DNA of 20,195 nt from Erwinia pyrifoliae DSM 12163 (GCF_000026985.1 NC_017390.1:1669086-1689280); one strand, 5' to 3'. Shown: positions 6,956 to 15,027, counted from the first letter of the stretch. Made by a program: numbers and translations. Notes: generated by a model not told the origin, from the sequence alone.

Positions 6956-8287
6956 ATGCCCGCACCGATTCGATATGTACAGGACAGTTCGCATTTTCCG
7001 TCGGAGACCGACGTGGTGGTGATCGGCGGCGGCATTGCCGGAACGGCCGCAGCGTATGAGCTGGCAAAAAAAGGCGTCAGCGTGGTGCTGATTGAAAAAG
7101 GGCTGGTGGGTGGCGAACAGTCGAGCCGTAACTGGGGATGGTGCCGTCAGCAAAACCGTGACGAGCGTGAACTGCCGCTGATTATTTATGCCCTGCAACG
7201 CTGGGGTGAACTCGGCGCGGAGACCGGCGAAGAGCTGGGCTTTCGTCGCAGCGGTCTGGTTTACGCCACGCAAAACCAGCAGGATATTAACGCGTGGGAA
7301 GCCTGGAACACGATGGCGCAAGGCTACGGCGTGCACAGCGAAATTCTCAGTGCAGAACGCGCCAAAGCGATGACGCCGGGCAGTACCAGCCGCTGGCTGG
7401 GCGGCGTCTGTTCGCCCACCGATGGTCATGCGGAGCCAGCGCTGGCGGCTCCCGGACTGGCGCTTGCCGCCCGGCGTCTGGGCGCGAAGCTGTTTCAACA
7501 GTGCGCGGTGCGCGGGCTGGATATTTCAGCGGGTCAAGTCAGCGGCGTGCTGACCGAACGCGGCCTGATTAAAACCCGCCGGGTGATCTGCGCGGGCGGG
7601 GCATGGACGTCAATGTTCTGCCGCCGCCACGGCATCGATCTGCCGCTGGGGAACGTGATCGGCACGGCGTTCCGCACCGCACCGCTTGAACAGCACATTG
7701 CGCTGCCGCTGTATACGCCTGGCTTTGCCTGCCGGCCACACATCGACGGCAGCTACACGGTTTCCGTTTCCGGCCGTGGCCGCCTTGAACCGGGCGTACA
7801 GAGCTTGCGCTATGCGCGCCAGTTCTATCCAGCGTTCAGGGCGCGGCGTAAGCATCTGACGATTGCCCCAGGCCTCAGCCCGTTTTTCCGTGGACCTGAA
7901 TCGCTGGCACGCTGGCAGATGGACGGCGTATCCCCGTTTGAGCAAGTGCGTATTCTCGACCCGCGTCCGGATCTGGCGCTGGTGGAGGAAGGACTGACGG
8001 CGATGCGCAATGAATTCCCGCAGATGGCGGCGGTGCGTCTGGAGCAGGCCTGGGGCGGCATGATCGACAGCACTCCGGATGCCGTACCGGTGATCTCCGC
8101 CGTGGGCAAACTGCCCGGCCTGATTGTCTCGGCGGGTTACAGCGGCCACGGTTTCGGCATCGGGCCGGGAGCGGGGCGGCTGGCGGCCGATCTTGCCACC
8201 AACGACAGTCCGGTTGTCGACCCGACGCCGTTCCGTTATGAGCGCCTGATCGATGGTTCCGGCCTTGACGCGCCGGGCATGATGTAA
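6956..8287 (+). CDS. DadA-like FAD-dependent oxidoreductase
   Basis: A flavoenzyme of the D-amino-acid oxidase/glycine oxidase fold, which oxidises amines or amino acids to imines. Near the N-terminus lies the dinucleotide-binding motif (VVVIGGGIAGTAAAYELAKKG, glycines 24, 26 and 29) with E47 at the end of the second strand to hold the FAD ribose. The C-terminal FAD motif GYSGHGFGIGPGAG is at 394-407. The segment WGGMIDSTPDAVPVI is typical of the family. The ATG at 6956 is chosen because AAGGAG lies 4 bases upstream; an open frame reaching back to 6782 lacks family similarity. It has 443 residues and no signal peptide. It is first in a tight three-gene operon. The substrate is unknown. Confidence 0.88.
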   Translation: MPAPIRYVQDSSHFPSETDVVVIGGGIAGTAAAYELAKKGVSVVLIEKGLVGGEQSSRNWGWCRQQNRDERELPLIIYALQRWGELGAETGEELGFRRSGLVYATQNQQDINAWEAWNTMAQGYGVHSEILSAERAKAMTPGSTSRWLGGVCSPTDGHAEPALAAPGLALAARRLGAKLFQQCAVRGLDISAGQVSGVLTERGLIKTRRVICAGGAWTSMFCRRHGIDLPLGNVIGTAFRTAPLEQHIALPLYTPGFACRPHIDGSYTVSVSGRGRLEPGVQSLRYARQFYPAFRARRKHLTIAPGLSPFFRGPESLARWQMDGVSPFEQVRILDPRPDLALVEEGLTAMRNEFPQMAAVRLEQAWGGMIDSTPDAVPVISAVGKLPGLIVSAGYSGHGFGIGPGAGRLAADLATNDSPVVDPTPFRYERLIDGSGLDAPGMM

Positions 8288-8296
8288 GGAGCAGAG

Positions 8297-9145
8297 ATGA
8301 CAATTAAACTGGTTTCCATGAACGAAAGCCATCTGGATGGCGCATTTGCCCTGACGCAGCAGCTGCAGTGGCCGCACCGCCGTACCGACTGGCAGCAGAT
8401 GTTGCAACTGGGTGAAGGACTGGTGGCGCTGGAAAACGGTGCGCCGGTGGGCACCACGCTGTGCTGGCGCTGGGGGCGCGACTACGCAACCCTCGGTTTG
8501 GTGATCGTCGATGCGCGCTGCCAGCGGCGCGGTATCGCCAGGCTGCTGATGCACGCCACGCTGGAGCGCCTTGGCCACTGTCGCGTGCGCCTGCACGCCA
8601 CGGCAGCCGGTCAGCCACTGTATGAACAGCTGGGTTTTGTCACCAGTGGCCAGGTTGTGCAGCATCAAAGCCGCGCACTCGCAGCGGTGAGCGCTATCCC
8701 GTGCGCAGCACGACAACGACTGCGCAGCGCAACGTCTGAGGATGCGGCGATACTGACTGAACTCGATCGCCAGGCGCTGGGGCCGGCACGAGCGCCGCTG
8801 ATAGGCCAGCTGCTTGCCAGCGCGGTGCGCGTGCTGGTACTGGAGGAAGACGACAGGGCAGCGGGATTTGCCTGTCTGCGCCGCTTCGGTCACGGCTATG
8901 TCATCGGCCCGGTCGTTGCCGCCCGTGCGCAACAGGCACAACTGCTGGTCAGCGCGCTGTTAAGCCACCTTGGCGCGCAGTTTGTGCGCATTGACAGCCC
9001 TGTTCAGGCGGGGCTGGCCCCGTGGCTGGACAGGCTGGACATGGTGCAGGTTGATGCGCCAACGACCATGTACAAAGGCAAGCCGTGGCAGCCGGAAGCG
9101 GGCGGGATGCAAACCTTCGGGCTGGTGAGCCAGGCGCTGGCCTGA
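8297..9145 (+). CDS. GNAT-family N-acetyltransferase with a second C-terminal domain
   Basis: An acetyl-CoA-dependent acyltransferase of 282 residues. The N-terminal GNAT domain (about 3-125) contains the CoA-binding signature in CQRRGIARLLMHATL and the downstream strand LYEQLGFVTSG. From about 135 a second GNAT-like region follows (LRSATSEDAAILTELDRQALG, then AAGFACLRRFGHGYVIGPVVA), as in YitH-type two-domain proteins. AGGAG lies 5 bases before the ATG. It starts 9 bases after the oxidoreductase stop, and its own stop overlaps the next start (TGATG), so the three genes are probably co-translated. It could acetylate an intermediate or toxic by-product of the pathway. Confidence 0.85.
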   Translation: MTIKLVSMNESHLDGAFALTQQLQWPHRRTDWQQMLQLGEGLVALENGAPVGTTLCWRWGRDYATLGLVIVDARCQRRGIARLLMHATLERLGHCRVRLHATAAGQPLYEQLGFVTSGQVVQHQSRALAAVSAIPCAARQRLRSATSEDAAILTELDRQALGPARAPLIGQLLASAVRVLVLEEDDRAAGFACLRRFGHGYVIGPVVAARAQQAQLLVSALLSHLGAQFVRIDSPVQAGLAPWLDRLDMVQVDAPTTMYKGKPWQPEAGGMQTFGLVSQALA

Positions 9146-10071
9146 TGAATATCGTCTATAAATCTGACCCCGAACGCGGCCGGCAATGGGCGGCACTGTT
9201 AGCCGAAATGGCCCCTTCTGCCCACTTTCGCCAGTGGCCGGACGTCGGCGATCCGCGTGAGGTGGATTACCTGGTGGCCTGGCAACCGCCGGACAATCTC
9301 ATGCAGCAGTTTCCTGGCCTGAAGGTGCTGTTCTCGGTGGGAGCCGGAGCCGATCAGTTCGACTACGCCAGCCTGCCACCGCATCTGCCGGTGGTGCGCA
9401 TGATCGAACCGGGGCTGATCGCTGGCATGGTCGAGTATGTCACCTTCGCCGTGCTCGGCCTGCATCGCAATATGCCGCGCTACCTGCAACAGCAGCGTAG
9501 CGGGATTTGGCAGGCGCACTTTGCTCCGTCAGCCGCACAGCGGCGAATCGGCGTGATGGGGCTGGGCAGTCTCGGCGAGGCGGTACTGAAACCCCTGCTG
9601 GCGCTGGGTTTCGACTGCGGCGGCTGGAGCCGAACCCCGCGCGAACTGCCCGGCGTGCACTGCTGGGCGGGCGACGAACAGCGCAACGAATTCCTCGCAC
9701 GCAGCGATATTCTCATCTGCCTGCTGCCTCTGACCGCCAGCACCAGCGGGATGCTAAACGCCACACTGTTCCAACAGCTGCCAACGGGGGCGGGGCTGGT
9801 TCAGGTGGGGCGCGGGGCGCAGCTTAATCATCAGGATCTGATCGACGCGCTGGACAGCGGGCAGCTGGGTGCGGCAGTGCTGGACGTGACCGCGCCGGAA
9901 CCGCTGCCTGACGGGCATCCGTTCTGGCAGCGGCCGGATATCTGGCTGACGCCGCATATCGCCAGTCAGACCCGACCCGAAAGCGCGGTGAAAGCGCTGC
10001 TGGAGAATATTCGCCGTTTTGAAGCAGGAGAAAACATGGTCGGCGTGATTAACCGGCAACAGGGGTACTAG
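9145..10071 (+). CDS. GhrA-like D-2-hydroxyacid dehydrogenase
   Basis: An NAD(P)H-dependent 2-oxoacid/2-hydroxyacid oxidoreductase resembling glyoxylate/hydroxypyruvate reductase A. The Rossmann motif GLGSLG is at 139-144. Catalytic residues are R223 (VGRGAQL), E252 (APEPLPDGHPFW) and H271 (LTPHIAS). The substrate-loop segment FSVGAGAD (63-70) is GhrA-like. The 308 residues match the family (about 310). The ATG at 9145 shares one base with the preceding TGA stop; the frame is open upstream to 9085 but that part overlaps the acetyltransferase. If the FAD enzyme makes a 2-oxo acid, this enzyme could reduce it. That link is inference from gene order. Confidence 0.9.
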   Translation: MNIVYKSDPERGRQWAALLAEMAPSAHFRQWPDVGDPREVDYLVAWQPPDNLMQQFPGLKVLFSVGAGADQFDYASLPPHLPVVRMIEPGLIAGMVEYVTFAVLGLHRNMPRYLQQQRSGIWQAHFAPSAAQRRIGVMGLGSLGEAVLKPLLALGFDCGGWSRTPRELPGVHCWAGDEQRNEFLARSDILICLLPLTASTSGMLNATLFQQLPTGAGLVQVGRGAQLNHQDLIDALDSGQLGAAVLDVTAPEPLPDGHPFWQRPDIWLTPHIASQTRPESAVKALLENIRRFEAGENMVGVINRQQGY

Positions 10072-10072
10072 C

Positions 10073-10150
10073 ATGGATATCAATAAATGAGTGGCGCTGC
10101 GGCGCGATATTCACCCGTATCCTGAACGCGGCTGCCCGGAAACAGCGCAC
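10073..10150 (+). pseudogene. Possible remnant of an M20-family amidohydrolase
   Basis: Directly after the dehydrogenase stop an ATG opens MDINK followed by TGA, then VALRRDIHPYPERG in the same frame. This resembles the start of M20 aminoacylases/amidohydrolases (LRRDIHxHPExG). Similarity stops there. If correct, the operon once had a fourth gene removing an acyl group from an amino-acid-like substrate. The match is short and could be chance. Confidence 0.4.
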
Positions 10151-10186
10151 CCGCCAGCGACGGCAACGTGCGCCGTCGCTGGCGGG
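10150..10186. repeat. Perfect 15-base inverted repeat (hairpin)
   Basis: The arms 10150-10164 and 10172-10186 are exactly complementary around a 7-base loop (AACGTGC) and almost wholly G/C. It lies about 80 bases after the three-gene operon. No T run follows, so it is an incomplete intrinsic terminator or an mRNA-stabilising or repeat-derived hairpin. Confidence 0.75.
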
Positions 10187-10708
10187 GCTTAATCTGCCGG
10201 AGCGGAAAAAACTGCTGGCGCGCTCATTACAGCCTGGCCAACAGCCTTGATGCGTGCCTGCAACAGCTGGCAGCGAACTCCGTGGCATCGGTTTTATTAG
10301 CGGCTATCAAGCGCATATTGACCTGACTAAAATCTCTGATTTGATGACGGTGTTCACTGAAATGATGCTTTACGGCCACCGTGGTGAAGATTTTTGTTAA
10401 GTCAGAAGGTGCCATCCGCGCCGTGGCTGGGCTGACGGATTACCCTCTGCTTACCGGGAGTTACGGCTATCTGTCGCGCCTTATCACCGGCAGTATTGAG
10501 CATGACCAGCAGGTTGCCGCAGCGCTGTTTAATGCCGGTATCGATGTTGATCGAGACTTCAGTGACACCGTTATTAAGTCGCCAGTAATGAACAGCAGCG
10601 CGCCGCGAAGATCGCTGATGACCCGTCATATACGGGTGAATGCTGACGTGATGGGGAATGGAAGTATCATCTGCAGTTGGAGTGAGGGACGGCTAAGTAT
10701 TTTCGTTA
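10187..10708. other. Intergenic region without a recognised gene
   Basis: About 520 bases with only short frames. The longest (10381-10737, plus, 118 residues) includes a fairly protein-like stretch (PLLTGSYGYLSRLITGSIEH, then DQQVAAALFNAGIDVDRDF), but no good ribosome-binding site or family is recognised and it ends inside the hairpin beyond the polygalacturonase gene. Probably decayed coding sequence. Confidence 0.45.
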
Positions 10709-10750
10709 TTGCTCTCCTGAGTCAATCTGTTCGATGAGGCAGGAGAGCAA
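10709..10750 (-). terminator. Inverted repeat downstream of the polygalacturonase gene
   Basis: TTGCTCTCCTG (10709-10719) and CAGGAGAGCAA (10740-10750) are perfect 11-base arms around a 20-base spacer, beginning 7 bases beyond the polygalacturonase stop. The position suits a terminator or mRNA 3'-end hairpin. A strong T run is lacking. Confidence 0.55.
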
Positions 10751-10757
10751 GGTCGAT

Positions 10758-11951
10758 TTATTTATCGATTTGAACGTTGTTGACGCTATATTTTGTCGCT
10801 GGATCAAGCTCTACATGGGTCATTTTAACAATGATTTTCTGTTTAGCATTCTGTCCATTCAGATTAACCACACCGCTTCCTTTCGAGGTAATGTCCTGGT
10901 AGCTGATATTTTTCCAGTCTGCTTGTTGCGAACCGGACTTATTTTCATAAACCGTATCAATGACAATAGGATTTTTGACATTCGTCATGGTGACATTTTT
11001 ATAGATGACGCCATCAACTTCACCGGCATTCGACCGATCGCTTTTAATCCGCAGGCCATTTTCCGTGCCGTTCAGGGTTAAATCATCTACCAGCACGTCA
11101 TAAATACCGTTTGTTTCGCTGCCAATCGACATGCCGTGCCCGAAGCTAAAGGTATTATGGATAACGGAGATATTCTGCGCCGGGCCTTTGTGAGAATAAG
11201 CTTTGATAGCGACATTATCATCACCCGTGGAGATATTGCTGTGGGCGATAGTCACATTTTCAGACGATATCGGATCGATGCCATCGGTGTTTCTGGCATC
11301 ACGCGGTGTATTAATGGTGGTATTCCAAACCGTCAGACCATTACTCTTGTCAAAGACAACATGGAAATTAGGTGAGTTGAGCAGGGTAATATCATATAAG
11401 GTAAAATCGGTACTGTTAGTGATTTGAATAAGGCGCGGAGCATTTTGCTTCATGGAGGTGTTTTTTGCCATTGCGGCAAGCTGCCACCAGCTGGTCTTTT
11501 TATCCTCCAGCAGCGCACCGCCTTGCCCGTCGATCGCTCCCTTGCCGTAAATGCCGCTGTTTTTGCCGTTGGAAACCGTGATAAGGGCGTGACATCCTTT
11601 GCCGCTTTTATCCAGCACGCCGCAAGAATTCCTCGTCTGATCAAACGCTGCGGCGTTGTTGACCGCTTTAAGACTGACCCCGCTGTCCACCCAGAGATTT
11701 TTGCCCGACGGCAGGCTTAACGGGCCGCTCAGAAAGACCGCACTGCTGGCTGATTTTTGCAGTTTTACCGCCTCGCCTGGCGCGCAGTTATTAAGCGCAT
11801 TTTGTATCGCATCAGTACTTATTCCCGGGCCAGCCTGTAGAACGCTACAGACAGCGGGATATTCCGGCTCGGATACGCTTCGCATATCCCCGGCTTCACA
11901 CTGTCCGCATGACAGTACGATCAATGCCGTTATTTTTGTAATATTATTCAT
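10758..11951 (-). CDS. pehA: Secreted endo-polygalacturonase, glycoside hydrolase family 28
   Basis: Hydrolyses alpha-1,4 links in demethylated pectin of plant cell walls. The 397 residues begin with a short signal peptide (MNNITKITALIVLSCGQCEA), so export is expected, with type II secretion to the outside in relatives. The right-handed beta-helix carries all GH28 catalytic elements: N221/D223 (NTDG), D244/D245 (TGDDNVAIK), H272 (FGHGMSIGSE), R301/K303 (GLRIKSD). Length matches Pectobacterium PehA (about 402). The ATG at 11951 is chosen for the signal peptide; the frame runs back to 12020 without one. The block is more AT-rich than the neighbouring operons, which may reflect transfer. No clear KdgR box was seen. 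Confidence 0.94.
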   Translation of the reverse strand: MNNITKITALIVLSCGQCEAGDMRSVSEPEYPAVCSVLQAGPGISTDAIQNALNNCAPGEAVKLQKSASSAVFLSGPLSLPSGKNLWVDSGVSLKAVNNAAAFDQTRNSCGVLDKSGKGCHALITVSNGKNSGIYGKGAIDGQGGALLEDKKTSWWQLAAMAKNTSMKQNAPRLIQITNSTDFTLYDITLLNSPNFHVVFDKSNGLTVWNTTINTPRDARNTDGIDPISSENVTIAHSNISTGDDNVAIKAYSHKGPAQNISVIHNTFSFGHGMSIGSETNGIYDVLVDDLTLNGTENGLRIKSDRSNAGEVDGVIYKNVTMTNVKNPIVIDTVYENKSGSQQADWKNISYQDITSKGSGVVNLNGQNAKQKIIVKMTHVELDPATKYSVNNVQIDK

Positions 11952-11982
11952 GATGATAGTAATCCCTGGATATAAAAAACTT

Positions 11983-12011
11983 AATAAATAAGGTGGCAGA
12001 CTAGTCATCAA
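11983..12011 (-). promoter_or_regulatory. Possible sigma-70 promoter of the polygalacturonase gene
   Basis: On the minus strand TTGATG (12011-12006), 17 bases, then TTTATT (11988-11983) matches each hexamer at 4 of 6 positions. The leader would be about 25 bases. This rests on spacing and position only. Confidence 0.35.
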
Positions 12012-12436
12012 AGATACCATTTTTAACTGGAAAATTCCTAAAAAAAGGATACGGGCGTCCAGTCGGGGTTTGCCCGTTACGTTAATTAACCGCTGGCGAA
12101 GTCAGGTGTGATTATCACCGCGTTTGATATAACAGCATAAATGGTTTTTTTAGTTTTTTTTGCGTAGCTGTGGGCGATAGCATATCCGGCTATCTCTGAA
12201 CGATCGATATGAAGGAAACAGAGTTTGGAAAATAAAATGGAATAAGCGTTAATATCAGATGGCTTATGAGCTGAGCTATTTATTCCAGCTTCTATCCAGT
12301 GCGGATTCAACAAAGTTAGTAAATTATCAGATGGCGCGTTCGCAGTGCGAATAATTAAACAAGATTCAGGATTTATATAATAAATAACAGGATAGTCTTA
12401 GTGGTTAATGATGACTGGCGGCCGACCATCTTAGGG
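12012..12436. other. AT-rich intergenic region without a recognised gene
   Basis: About 425 bases, clearly AT-richer than the rest, with T and A homopolymer runs near 12139-12165. A 75-residue minus-strand frame (12086-12313) has no recognisable family or good ribosome-binding site. Such stretches upstream of virulence-type genes often bind H-NS; here that is only a guess. Confidence 0.5.
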
Positions 12437-13273
12437 CTAATCTTCCCCAGGCAGTTGTTGCGCAACATCCCACCACAGCTTATTTAAGGCAAAGTCACGA
12501 TCGGTCTTATCCCGAGGCTTTTGCCAGGGTTTATCAAGGATAAAGTGGATATTTTTGACCCGCGCAAGCTGCCAGACAGCAGGATGCTGATGCGGCAAGG
12601 TCTTAAGTGCATTATATATCCAGGGCAGCGGCCGCCAGCGCGCACGATAAAACTGATTAAGGAAATCTTGTTCGGGGAACCTGTATTCCGTCAGATCATC
12701 CATCGCTGCAAGCGCGATCAGCATGTTATCAAACACCTCATTGTCCGGCTTCAGCAGCAGAAAACCGCTGTTCAGGTAGTTATCTACCTTATCGGCTTGT
12801 TCAACGTGATCGACGCCCGTACACCAGCTGTAGAAACAGTTTTCAGCTATCCAGCTGGCCGGATAGCTGGCTAACTTTCCAGGATTACAGCGGCAGGCGT
12901 GGCAGGCGGCAATGGTGCCGTCCGCTAGCGGATGGCTGAAAAGCTCATCCATATTTTGCATCACCAACATGTCGGCATCAAGAAAGGCGACCTGCTCAAA
13001 TTCAGTTAAGGCCCAGACCGCCAGCTTAGTCCAAACTTCAGAAAAACGCGCGTGGGCATAACGTTCTGACAGCTGTGGGTTGGGGCGGATTGGCGCAACG
13101 TCACGCAAAATGCAGCCTTGCTGCTCCAGCCGCTGACGTGCTGTGGCATCAATATTTCCGGTTATCATCACCACCAGCGGATAGCGGCTTTGTGACGCCT
13201 GAAGTGAGGCGTGCAGCGTTCGTACGCCCGGCAGATAATCTGGCTGCGTCAGTAAAGTGACCCAGGCTTTCAT
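12437..13273 (-). CDS. Family-8 glycosyltransferase resembling galactinol synthase
   Basis: A retaining, metal-dependent glycosyltransferase of the GT8 family, 278 residues, cytosolic. The opening AWVTLLTQPDYLPGVRTLHASL and the DxD motif DAD at 99-101 (VAFLDADMLVMQNMDELF) bind the UDP-sugar and Mn2+. Further GT8 landmarks are NSGFLL (168-173), FPEQDFLN (199-206) and IHF...KPW (242-250) near the end. The order and spacing, plus a cysteine-rich segment (CHACRCNPG... CFYSWC, 124-151), resemble plant and fungal galactinol synthases, which move galactose from UDP-galactose to myo-inositol. AAGGA lies 7 bases before the ATG. Its acceptor here is unknown; galactinol or another galactoside would act as an osmolyte or cell-surface precursor. 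Confidence 0.85.
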   Translation of the reverse strand: MKAWVTLLTQPDYLPGVRTLHASLQASQSRYPLVVMITGNIDATARQRLEQQGCILRDVAPIRPNPQLSERYAHARFSEVWTKLAVWALTEFEQVAFLDADMLVMQNMDELFSHPLADGTIAACHACRCNPGKLASYPASWIAENCFYSWCTGVDHVEQADKVDNYLNSGFLLLKPDNEVFDNMLIALAAMDDLTEYRFPEQDFLNQFYRARWRPLPWIYNALKTLPHQHPAVWQLARVKNIHFILDKPWQKPRDKTDRDFALNKLWWDVAQQLPGED

Positions 13274-13509
13274 TGCTTACTCCTTCATCCAGCATTAACA
13301 CCTGGGATGGATGACTGAAGCTGTGTTGTGAATCTCAACAATAGCTTATGGCAAAATTAGCCTGTCTCCGTTGCCTGACGTCGCACTTTTAATCGGTCAT
13401 TAACAGTTCGTATCGAGGGTAATAACTGCGCTGAATAAAAAGTAAAGCGGGGAGACAGCTGCAAGCGTTAAGCGTAGAAGGGAAATCGTATTTTTGCCGA
13501 ATAAGCGGA

Positions 13510-14181
13510 CTAAAACCCGCCTGGTTCGTTTTTTTGCACCACGTATTCGACAGGACGCAGATAGCGCAAAGTCGCATCGATAACCAGCTGGCGGTTACGC
13601 GCAAGAATCTGTTGTTCGCTCTCATTGTTAGCGAACAGAGTATGGAAGGTGTAGCGGTTAGCCACGCAGTGTGTACAGATACTGCTGATCAGGCGATGCA
13701 CGTCGACGGTGGCTATCCTTGGGTCAAATTCTCCACTCTGTTTACCGCGAACCAGAATCTCCTCCAGCACTTGCAGGGCGCTTTGGTTAAGCGTTTTGAA
13801 CGCGTCTGACTGAGTGATATAGCGACCGCGTATCAAGTTTTCACTACAGATAAGTCGTATAAAATCAGGATGGGTAACGTGATAGTCGAAGCTGGATTCA
13901 GCCAGGCGAGCTATAGCTTGCGATGGGGTCATTGCTGACAGGTTAAGCCCGGCTTCATGTTGGCGCATTTCCTGATAAACAAGATGCAGCACGGCGATGT
14001 AAAGCCTTTCTTTATTATTGAAGTGGTAAACCACCATACGTTTGGTGGTTTGCGCGTGTGCCGCTATTTGCTCCATTCGGGCGCCCGTCAGACCGTATTC
14101 GGCAAACGTTTTTAATGCACTGGCAAGGATGCGTTTCTTTAATCCTTCAGGATCGTTTTTGCGTTTGGCAGGGATTAGCAT
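13510..14181 (-). CDS. TetR/AcrR-family transcriptional regulator
   Basis: A one-component DNA-binding repressor type, 223 residues. The N-terminal TetR HTH occupies about 13-60 (LKKRILASALKTFAEYGLTGARMEQIAAHAQTTKRMVVYHFNNKERLY). The all-helical ligand/dimer domain follows (about 70-205), with SSFDYHVTHPDFIRLICSENLIRGRYI typical of a RutR/AcrR-like C-terminal domain. The ribosome-binding site before 14181 is weak. It lies 81 bases downstream of the unrecognised gene 14263-15027 on the same strand, so the two may be co-transcribed. Its target and ligand cannot be read from the sequence. Confidence 0.9.
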   Translation of the reverse strand: MLIPAKRKNDPEGLKKRILASALKTFAEYGLTGARMEQIAAHAQTTKRMVVYHFNNKERLYIAVLHLVYQEMRQHEAGLNLSAMTPSQAIARLAESSFDYHVTHPDFIRLICSENLIRGRYITQSDAFKTLNQSALQVLEEILVRGKQSGEFDPRIATVDVHRLISSICTHCVANRYTFHTLFANNESEQQILARNRQLVIDATLRYLRPVEYVVQKNEPGGF

Positions 14182-14262
14182 AACCGTTCAACATCCGTCG
14201 TTCTTTCACTGAAATCTCTGCCAGAGTATCGCCAGTTGAGGCGGCTTACAAATCTGCCTGCT

Positions 14263-15027
14263 CTACAGGGTGTTAAACCAGGGATGAGTGCGTTCAATAA
14301 CGCTGATATGGTGCTGTTTCATTCGCTCAGCCAGCTGTGCCGTTCCCGGCAGCGAATGGCCACGCAATAGCGCTTCTGCGGTAACGGCAAACGCAACGAT
14401 GCCCCGGGCGGCAATATCGGCTGCGGCAATATAACCCGTTAGCAGGTGGTGATTGCCACAGCTCTCCTCCTGCTTGTGTCGGCAGCTCACCAGCAGATTG
14501 GCTAAAACCAGGTACAGATGATGCGCATCTCCCAATAAGGCGACACGGCAACTGGATCTGTTCAGCACTTTGTTGAGTTGGGCAAATACCGCCTGGTGAT
14601 CTTCAGCACTGAACAGCATGGCCAACGTTTTTTGCCAGCATTGATAGGTAAGCAGAAATAGCCTGTATTGAACCAGTGACAGGCTGGCATGCTGCCAGGG
14701 GAAATGCTGGCTGAATACCGCGACGTTGTGCTGCAGCTGAGTAAACCGAGATGCATCGTTAGGCTCTTCAGCCAGCAGAGGAGCCAGCTGGTCAATAAAC
14801 GCTGATATCTCCTTCTCTGCGTTGGACGTAAGCAGCGGCAGAGCTTTACGCTGCTGCAGGAGTTTCAATAACGTGAGGTCGTAAAACGCAGCGCTCACGA
14901 CCTCCCCGGCTAATAATGCCCGGTTAAGTTGTTGGATAAGTTCGGCTGACTGCACCGTAGATCGCTGTTGCAGCAGGGTCTTATGCAGCTGGAAATAGGC
15001 CGGAGATGGGCTGAGTTCAGTATTCAT
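14263..15027 (-). CDS. Unrecognised protein, His/Cys-clustered, divergent from an ABC importer
   Basis: I do not recognise this family. The product from the ATG at 15027 has 254 residues, largely predicted helical, with no signal peptide or membrane span. The start is chosen for GAGG 6 bases upstream; an ATG at 15078 would add 17 residues. A cluster of metal-ligand-type residues stands out in the second half: C160, H169, H170, C182, H184, C190, H193, H194. It is transcribed divergently from the importer operon, sharing a 275-base region, and lies upstream of the TetR gene on the same strand. A link to metal handling is a guess. Leucine- and glutamine-rich composition makes weak similarities unreliable. 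Confidence 0.7.
   Translation of the reverse strand: MNTELSPSPAYFQLHKTLLQQRSTVQSAELIQQLNRALLAGEVVSAAFYDLTLLKLLQQRKALPLLTSNAEKEISAFIDQLAPLLAEEPNDASRFTQLQHNVAVFSQHFPWQHASLSLVQYRLFLLTYQCWQKTLAMLFSAEDHQAVFAQLNKVLNRSSCRVALLGDAHHLYLVLANLLVSCRHKQEESCGNHHLLTGYIAAADIAARGIVAFAVTAEALLRGHSLPGTAQLAERMKQHHISVIERTHPWFNTL

Noticed and set aside
7610..8941. 443-residue open frame on the minus strand opposite the oxidoreductase and acetyltransferase
   Set aside because: It lies wholly antisense to two genes with clear motifs, has a compositionally odd His/Arg/Gln-rich product and no family resemblance. Such shadows are common where GC-rich third positions remove stops from the opposite strand.
10381..10737. 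118-residue plus-strand frame between the dehydrogenase operon and the polygalacturonase
   Set aside because: Partly protein-like, but it lacks a convincing ribosome-binding site and a recognisable family and ends inside the hairpin downstream of the polygalacturonase gene. Listed only as part of the intergenic region.
12086..12313. 75-residue minus-strand frame in the AT-rich gap
   Set aside because: No family, no good ribosome-binding site and AT-biased composition; not supported as a gene.
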